This document shows, piece after piece, positions 58,515-64,000 of a DNA stretch of 64,000 nt. The notes beneath the pieces were generated by a model that had not been told where the DNA came from, did no database searches, and was given only the letters and a program-made list of their open reading frames with translations. The stretch is from Actinacidiphila acididurans. GTDB lineage: Bacteria; Actinomycetota; Actinomycetes; Streptomycetales; Streptomycetaceae. Numbering within the stretch: position 1 is the stretch's first letter; every line of letters starts with the position of its first letter. The stretch spans positions 62,001 through 126,000 of the forward strand of contig NZ_JADKYB010000001.1 of the NCBI RefSeq assembly GCF_016918855.1. The letters are read 5' to 3'. Made by a program: the position numbers and the translations under genes.

Positions 58515-58757
58515 TTCTGTCCCTTCCGCCGGCGCCGCGCCCGGATGAGGACGGCGGCGAGGTGGAGTGCGGCCTGGTCGGCGATCACGAGTGTGTCGGT
58601 TCGCAGGCCAGGCCGCTGCCATCGGCCGGGTAAGCCGGGGCACGCCACCGTGCCCCGGCCCCTCGGACGGGCCGGCCGTACGCGGGGAACCGGGCTCGTC
58701 CCGGAACCTCGCGCGATCGAGCCGAGCCGCGCCGTGCCGCACAACCGTGCAGGACCC

Positions 58758-58787
58758 TTGAGACGGGCTGCCGGTATGTGTCAGTCT
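58758..58787 (+). promoter_or_regulatory. GH62 promoter TTGAGA-18-CAGTCT
   Basis: TTGAGA (58758-58763) and CAGTCT (58782-58787) match the GH54 promoter at 6717 in spacing, and ATGTGTCAGTCTCGT (58776-58790) differs from that copy by one base. Confidence 0.6.
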
Positions 58788-58860
58788 CGTGCTACTCGGC
58801 CGCCTGCGCGCAACAGGGGCTCGTGTGCCACTCATCTCCATGCAGTCCCCCCACGAGGAT

Positions 58861-58874
58861 TGTTAGCGCTCACA
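58861..58874. promoter_or_regulatory. LacI-type operator TGTTAGCGCTCACA
   Basis: The extended site ATTGTTAGCGCTCACAAT (58859-58876) closely resembles the symmetric E. coli lac operator. It begins 103 bp downstream of the -35 start. Confidence 0.82.
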
Positions 58875-58900
58875 ATTCTTCCTCATGCAGGAGTTGTCTC

Positions 58901-58966
58901 ATGATCACAGCAATGTGTCCTTCTTCCGCCGCCTACGTCCGCGGACCCGGAACGCGCGTCGCCTGA
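58901..58966 (+). CDS. Short leader ORF in the GH62 5-prime region
   Basis: ATG with AGGAG 7 nt upstream (58889-58893), 21 codons, starting MITAMCPSS and ending in TGA. It follows the operator and precedes GH62 by 320 bp, paralleling the short ORF before the GH54 gene. No family recognised. Confidence 0.35.
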   Translation: MITAMCPSSAAYVRGPGTRVA

Positions 58967-59079
58967 CAACCCCGACAGGCACCGGCCGGGCCGGTGTTCA
59001 TCACCACCGCCTCCGCCGGGCGTTCGGTTCGACGAGTTCCGCGGCAGCGGCGCCGCCACTTCACACCGCAGGGCGGTGA

Positions 59080-60723
<1,644 letters not shown>

Positions 60724-60834
60724 CCCGCCCGACCCACGCCGAGCGCGCCACGCGTCGACCGGGGTTCCTCCGCGGTACGCCGCAAGGCGCCCGGCGCCGA
60801 CCGGCAGGGGATTCCGCTCGCTTCGGGTGCTGCA

Positions 60835-60870
60835 CGGTGCCCGGCCCGGCAGCCGCCGGGCCGGGCACCG
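60835..60870 (+). terminator. Terminator after GH62
   Basis: CGGTGCCCGGCCCGGC (60835-60850) pairs perfectly with GCCGGGCCGGGCACCG (60855-60870), a 16-bp stem with a 4-nt loop. Confidence 0.85.
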
Positions 60871-61282
60871 CGGACCGTCTTCCAAGCACGGCCGGCCCCT
60901 GGAGCAGCCTACGGCGAGCCTCCTCCTGCTGCTTCAGGGCCGGCCGGAGACACGACGTGCCCGGTGAACGGACGCCGAAGCATGACATGCCTCAAAGGCG
61001 GCCATGAGGTCGGACACGGCACGTGCGGCGTCTCGCACTCGCGCCGCCAGCCGGACCCGTCCTGCTGAACCCTGGCCTGCCGTTCGACGGCCATCGCTGC
61101 TACTTCAAGCCGTCCCCCGAGGCGATCTTGGAGCTGACCGGCCTGCCAGCCCCCGGCGACGCGCGCCCCTGCCCCGGCTGTCACTGCTGTGCCCTGCCGT
61201 GGAACCACACCACGGCCGGACGCGTACCGCTGCCCGCGCCGCCGCCCCGGCGCCCACGCCGCCCGGGGCACAGCCGGTCCGC
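60871..61282. other. Intergenic region between GH62 and the polycysteine leader
   Basis: About 400 bp with no supported gene. One frame contains a short cysteine-rich stretch (PCPGCHCCALPW, around 61166-61201) but lacks an SD-led start and a family match. Confidence 0.4.
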
Positions 61283-61333
61283 TATGATCAAGGCATGTGC
61301 TGCTGCGCTCCCATGACTACAACCGCCGCTTAG
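61283..61333 (+). CDS. Polycysteine leader peptide MCCCAPMTTTAA, probably leaderless
   Basis: ATG at 61295 opens a 12-codon frame with three consecutive cysteines, stopping at TAG 61331. A consensus -10, TATGAT (61283-61288), lies 6 bp before the ATG, so the transcript probably starts at or next to the ATG. Its last codons form the left arm of the first of three hairpins. Polycysteine leaders are known in actinobacteria to sense cysteine through ribosome stalling. The downstream gene is a P-loop kinase, not an obvious sulfur gene. Confidence 0.6.
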   Translation, partial: YDQGMCCCAPMTTTAA

Positions 61334-61387
61334 CGGCGGTATCGCGGTTTCTGTAACCGCGGCCATTGCCTGCCCCCGCATGGGGCA
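61322..61387 (+). promoter_or_regulatory. Three consecutive hairpins, candidate cysteine attenuator
   Basis: ACCGCCGC/GCGGCGGT (61322-61340, loop TTA), CGCGGTT/AACCGCG (61343-61361) and TGCCCC/GGGGCA (61371-61387) follow in series. The first overlaps the final codons and stop of the polycysteine peptide, so ribosome position could decide which form. Confidence 0.55.
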
Positions 61388-61475
61388 GTGCCAGGACGTA
61401 CCGCCGGATCAGTGTCCTGCCGGCAGTCACTCATATTCCTGTGACGCCGGGTCGTCCTGCCTGATCAGGGAAGTC

Positions 61476-62045
61476 ATGTCTCAGTCGCAGCGTTTCGATG
61501 CACAGCACCCGCGTACCGCCATCCTGCTCCTGATGGTCGGGCTCCCCGGGGCTGGGAAAACCACCCGCGCCAAAGAACTCGCCGCAACCCACCGGGCGCT
61601 GCGGCTGACCCCGGATCACTGGATGATCCCGCTGTTCGGCGATTCGATGGCCGACGGCAAGCGCTGGGTGCTCGAAGGGCGGCTCATCTCGGTCGCCCTG
61701 CAGGCGCTGCGGCTGGGGACCAGCGTCGTACTCGACTACGGGCTCTGGAGCCGCGACGAACGGTCGGCACTGCGCTGGCTTGCCCGGTCGGTCGAAGCAT
61801 CATGCCAGGTGGTCTACATGCCCGTGGACAAGGACGTCCAGCTTGCCCGCATCGCGCACCGCCAGGAAACAACACCGCATCAGACGTTCCCGATGAGCGA
61901 GGCCGACCTGGATGCGTGGCGGGAGCAGTTCCAGGTGCCCGACGCCGCCGAACTCGACGGCGGCGAGATTCCCACCCCACCGGCGGGCTGGCCGAGCTGG
62001 TCGCAGTGGGCGGAAGACACATGGCCCTCGTGCACCGACAGCTGA
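61476..62045 (+). CDS. P-loop kinase-like ATP-binding protein
   Basis: 189-residue cytoplasmic protein with a Walker A motif VGLPGAGKTT (Lys28) near the N-terminus, then LRLTPDHWMIPLFG, VVLDYGLWSRDERSALRWLA and VYMPVDKDVQLARIAHR. This is the AAA_33/zeta-toxin-like kinase group whose substrates are very varied (nucleosides, antibiotics, polynucleotides). ATG 61476 is close to GGGAAG. The same frame stays open upstream to 61380 with four cysteines, which could be coincidence. It lies 143 bp after the polycysteine leader. Substrate unknown. Confidence 0.8.
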   Translation: MSQSQRFDAQHPRTAILLLMVGLPGAGKTTRAKELAATHRALRLTPDHWMIPLFGDSMADGKRWVLEGRLISVALQALRLGTSVVLDYGLWSRDERSALRWLARSVEASCQVVYMPVDKDVQLARIAHRQETTPHQTFPMSEADLDAWREQFQVPDAAELDGGEIPTPPAGWPSWSQWAEDTWPSCTDS

Positions 62046-62079
62046 CCCGGCCGGCCCGCCAATCGGTCACCGACCTTCG

Positions 62080-62280
62080 GTGACAACCGGGTGTGAACAG
62101 TCGCGGTACAGAAAGTGCCGCTGCCAGCCCGACGCGGCCATCGCTGTCGAGTGCCCGCAGGACACCCGGTTGTCGCTGCTGTGGGCCGGGGAGCGCGGGG
62201 ACTGGCGGCGGATGATGGCCGAGGAAGAGGAGCGCCTGGGCCAGCTGCTTGTTGATCGCCCGCGTTCCGGGAAGGTCTGA
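62080..62280 (+). CDS. Small uncharacterised ORF
   Basis: 66 codons from a GTG at 62080 with no clear SD. The first part contains KCRCQ; the later part (SLLWAGERGDWRRMMAEEEERLGQLL) looks like a real amphipathic helix. It may be a small gene or a fragment of a larger one; nothing more can be said. Confidence 0.3.
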   Translation: MTTGCEQSRYRKCRCQPDAAIAVECPQDTRLSLLWAGERGDWRRMMAEEEERLGQLLVDRPRSGKV

Positions 62281-62299
62281 CGCAGTGACGAACGCGGGC

Positions 62300-63540
62300 C
62301 GAGCTCACCGAGCTCATGGGCCCGGCGGCCCAGGAGGAGCTGACCGCCTTCTGCGAGGCCGCCTCGCCTGCCGGCGGCCGGGGCCGTGCGACGGCGTCAG
62401 CTCAACGCCTTCCGGGGGGAGTTGTCGCGAGCGCTCGCTCTGGACGGTTTCGGCGCGGCCCGCCGCAGCCTGCCGTCGTTGCTGGCCGCCGCGGCGCTGG
62501 AGCGGTACGTCCCGCTGGCCGAGAGCGGCCAGTTGCGCGACCGGCTCGTCCGGGGCGGCCGGCCCCGCCGACGTCCGCGGCGACCAACCAGGCCCGGAGG
62601 GACTTCCTCGACCTGCTGCGCACCCGCGGCCGGGCTCCGGCCCCTGCAGCCCGCAGCCCGTCACTGGGGCCGCCGTTCGGACACCGCCCGGTGGTCATGC
62701 TGCGGCCGACTCCGGTACCTGGTGAGCTGCTGAAGTTGCGTCGGCGCCTGGGCGACTGGCTGGGCGTACGGAAAACCTGGGCACCGTGCGCCTGGTGCGG
62801 CAGCCACAGCACGGCGCCCCCGCGGCGGCCCGGCAAGCTGGAGCGACTGCGCCCGGCCCGCGGCGGCCACCTACAGGTTCCCTGACCACAGGTCCCGGTG
62901 ACAGACGATGTTGACTGTGCCCACGGTAGCGGCGGAGCGAGCATCGGGGACTACACCGGTTGAGGCGGGCTGCAATCATGACCGCCCTTTTTCGAGAGAT
63001 TGGACTCCGAGGCTGGTTGTGCCCTTGTCGGCGAGGCGAAGTTGGAGCGGGCGCCTTCCATCCGTTCCTGCAGCAACGGGCAGCGCCGTTCATCGCCACG
63101 GCAATAGAGCGGCCGACCGCCGCGATGCCCGAGCTGAGCCGCCGCGCGTTCCCCGAGACCGAGACTGCGACCGTACCCGCCGGGGGAGCAGACCGCCGGA
63201 GGTGCATGTGGTAGTAATCCGTGACCAGTACGTCATCAAGCGTATCGACGCCGCCCAGGAACAGGCCGCGGTTCCTGCTGGGGCGGGCGAAGGGTTACGG
63301 CGGCTGTGGCGGCCCGTCTGGGCGTCTCCCGCGCACGGCAGCGCAACGCCGCAGGCAGGCTCAAGCGGCCGCAGAAGGCGCTCCGGGCGGCGCTGGAGGA
63401 AGAGTCGGCGCGGGACTGGCAGCCGGGTGTGCGGGCCCGAGGCCGGGAGCAGGCGGCCTCCACCGGGGACTTGAGGATCAGCGCCCGGGCCACGTGGACG
63501 CGTCGTTGTCCGGGGCCTGTCGAGGGGGGCTGGTCCGTGA
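62300..63540 (+). pseudogene. Decayed coding sequence, several frames
   Basis: Short plausible protein segments sit in different frames: AQEELTAFCEAAS (near 62330), QLNAFRGELSRALALDGFGA and LERYVPLAESGQLRDRLV (62398-62555), TNQARRDFLDLLRTRG (near 62585), VIRDQYVIKRIDAAQEQAA (63212-63268), and AARLGVSRARQRNAAGRL (63310-63365), which looks like a helix-turn-helix. None has an intact gene around it. It resembles remnants of an integrated element, but no integrase or transposase is identifiable. Confidence 0.3.
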
Positions 63541-63561
63541 GCGGGAGCGCGGGGCGGCGCG

Positions 63562-64000
63562 TCACTTCTTCGGTGCGTGACCGGGAGCGGTCGCGTCGCT
63601 GCGGTACGTGGCGTCCCAGCTCAGCAGCAGGCGCAGCTTGTCGTCCGCCGCGGAACCACGCGGTGCCGTGTAGATCGTGAGGGTCTGTCCCTCGATACCC
63701 GGCACGGCGAAGCTCTCGTACCGAAGCTCGAGTATCCCGACGGTCTCATGGAAGAATCGTTTCGACCCGTGACTGTGCTGGAAGAGGCGGTAGTCGGCCC
63801 AGCGGGCGGCGAACTCGGGCGAGGCCACGGACAGTTCGCCGACAAGCCGTTCCAGCTCCTGGTCGGGAAAGCGGGGGTCGCGTGCGCTGCGCAGCGCGGC
63901 GACCGTGTCGCCGGCGACATCGTCCCAGTCGGGATATCGGGTGCGGGCCTGTGGGTCGGTGAAGAGCCAGTGGACGATGTTGCGGTCCCTGGCCGGTATC
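63562..64000 (-). CDS. C-terminal part of a MmyB-type helix-turn-helix regulator
   Basis: The gene enters from the right edge; 146 codons are visible and the N-terminal DNA-binding domain is outside. The visible part is the MmyB-like ligand-binding domain: ARDRNIVHWLFTDPQART, YPDWDDVAGDTVAALR, LVGELSVASPEFAARW, GSKRFFHETVGILELRYESF and LTIYTAPRGS. These regulators are abundant in Streptomyces and often sit beside an oxidoreductase they control. Ends APGHAPKK. Confidence 0.88.
   Translation of the reverse strand, partial: IPARDRNIVHWLFTDPQARTRYPDWDDVAGDTVAALRSARDPRFPDQELERLVGELSVASPEFAARWADYRLFQHSHGSKRFFHETVGILELRYESFAVPGIEGQTLTIYTAPRGSAADDKLRLLLSWDATYRSDATAPGHAPKK

Noticed and set aside
58511..58609. 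Minus-strand tail LVIADQAALHLAAVLIRARRRRKGQN resembling the end of a transposase
   Set aside because: Only about 30 residues, no catalytic motif, no inverted repeats or target duplication nearby, and it overlaps the stop of a real gene. Too little to call a mobile element.
55551..58841. Long minus-strand frame opposite the second GH141-like gene
   Set aside because: Low-complexity antisense shadow; all recognisable domains and the signal peptide are on the plus strand.
61023..61316. Plus-strand frame with PCPGCHCCALPW before the polycysteine leader
   Set aside because: No SD, unusual composition, and it runs through the terminator-distal gap and the leader. Kept only as a note in the intergenic entry.

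Overview
The window is high-GC actinobacterial DNA with Streptomyces-style GTG/TTG starts, SD sites of the GGAGG type, ATGA/GTGA stop-start overlaps, LacI and FadR-type sugar regulators, lipoprotein-dependent ABC sugar importers without their own ATPase, and a canonical CebR box. I infer Streptomyces or a close relative. No tRNA, rRNA, CRISPR array or intact insertion sequence was seen. Almost the whole window is one large accessory region for breaking down plant cell wall polysaccharide.

Layout. 1-2.5 kb: the start of a gene leaving the left edge, a LacI regulator and a FadR regulator, then a decayed LarE-like fragment. 2.6-12.3 kb: a CebR-box cellobiohydrolase (GH6-FN3-FN3-CBM3), a LacI regulator, a GH54 arabinofuranosidase, a GH141-like beta-helix protein and a FadR regulator. 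12.4-25.9 kb: a feruloyl-esterase-like protein (minus strand), then a plus-strand run of GH54, CE3 esterase, GH54, GH10 xylanase, GH59 and GH29 fucosidase. 25.9-45.3 kb (mostly minus strand): GH3, GH27 alpha-galactosidase, an ABC importer (binding protein plus two permeases), GH127 beta-L-arabinofuranosidase, a LacI regulator (plus), two clan-A glycosidases, a KDG kinase/KDPG aldolase pair and a second FadR regulator. 45.7-55.0 kb: a nine-gene operon of ABC importer, an unrecognised 643-residue enzyme and an L-fucose-type oxidative pathway. 55.6-60.9 kb: a second GH141-like protein and a GH62 arabinofuranosidase. 61.2-64 kb: a polycysteine leader peptide with hairpins before a P-loop kinase, decayed sequence, and the C-terminal part of a MmyB-type regulator.

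How it works together. The secreted enzymes remove arabinose (GH54 x3, GH62, probably one clan-A enzyme), ferulate and acetate (CE1-like, CE3), galactose (GH27, GH59) and fucose (GH29, perhaps GH141), and cut xylan and cellulose (GH10, GH3, GH6). Twelve of them carry a ricin-type CBM13 or related lectin domain, some nearly identical in DNA sequence. Released sugars enter through two MsiK-type importers, and cytoplasmic GH127, the fucose-type operon and KDG kinase/aldolase continue catabolism.

Regulation is unusually readable. One operator family (TGTKAGCGCTMACA) lies about 86-103 bp downstream of TTGA-type -35 boxes in front of five transcription units. A second motif (CGAAYCGRTTCG) marks the left LacI regulator and the 14.5-kb intergenic region. 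A third promoter type (TTGACN, 17-18 bp, TASGTT) is shared by three minus-strand genes. Two secreted enzymes contain TTA codons, one of them created by an operator lying inside the signal-peptide codons.
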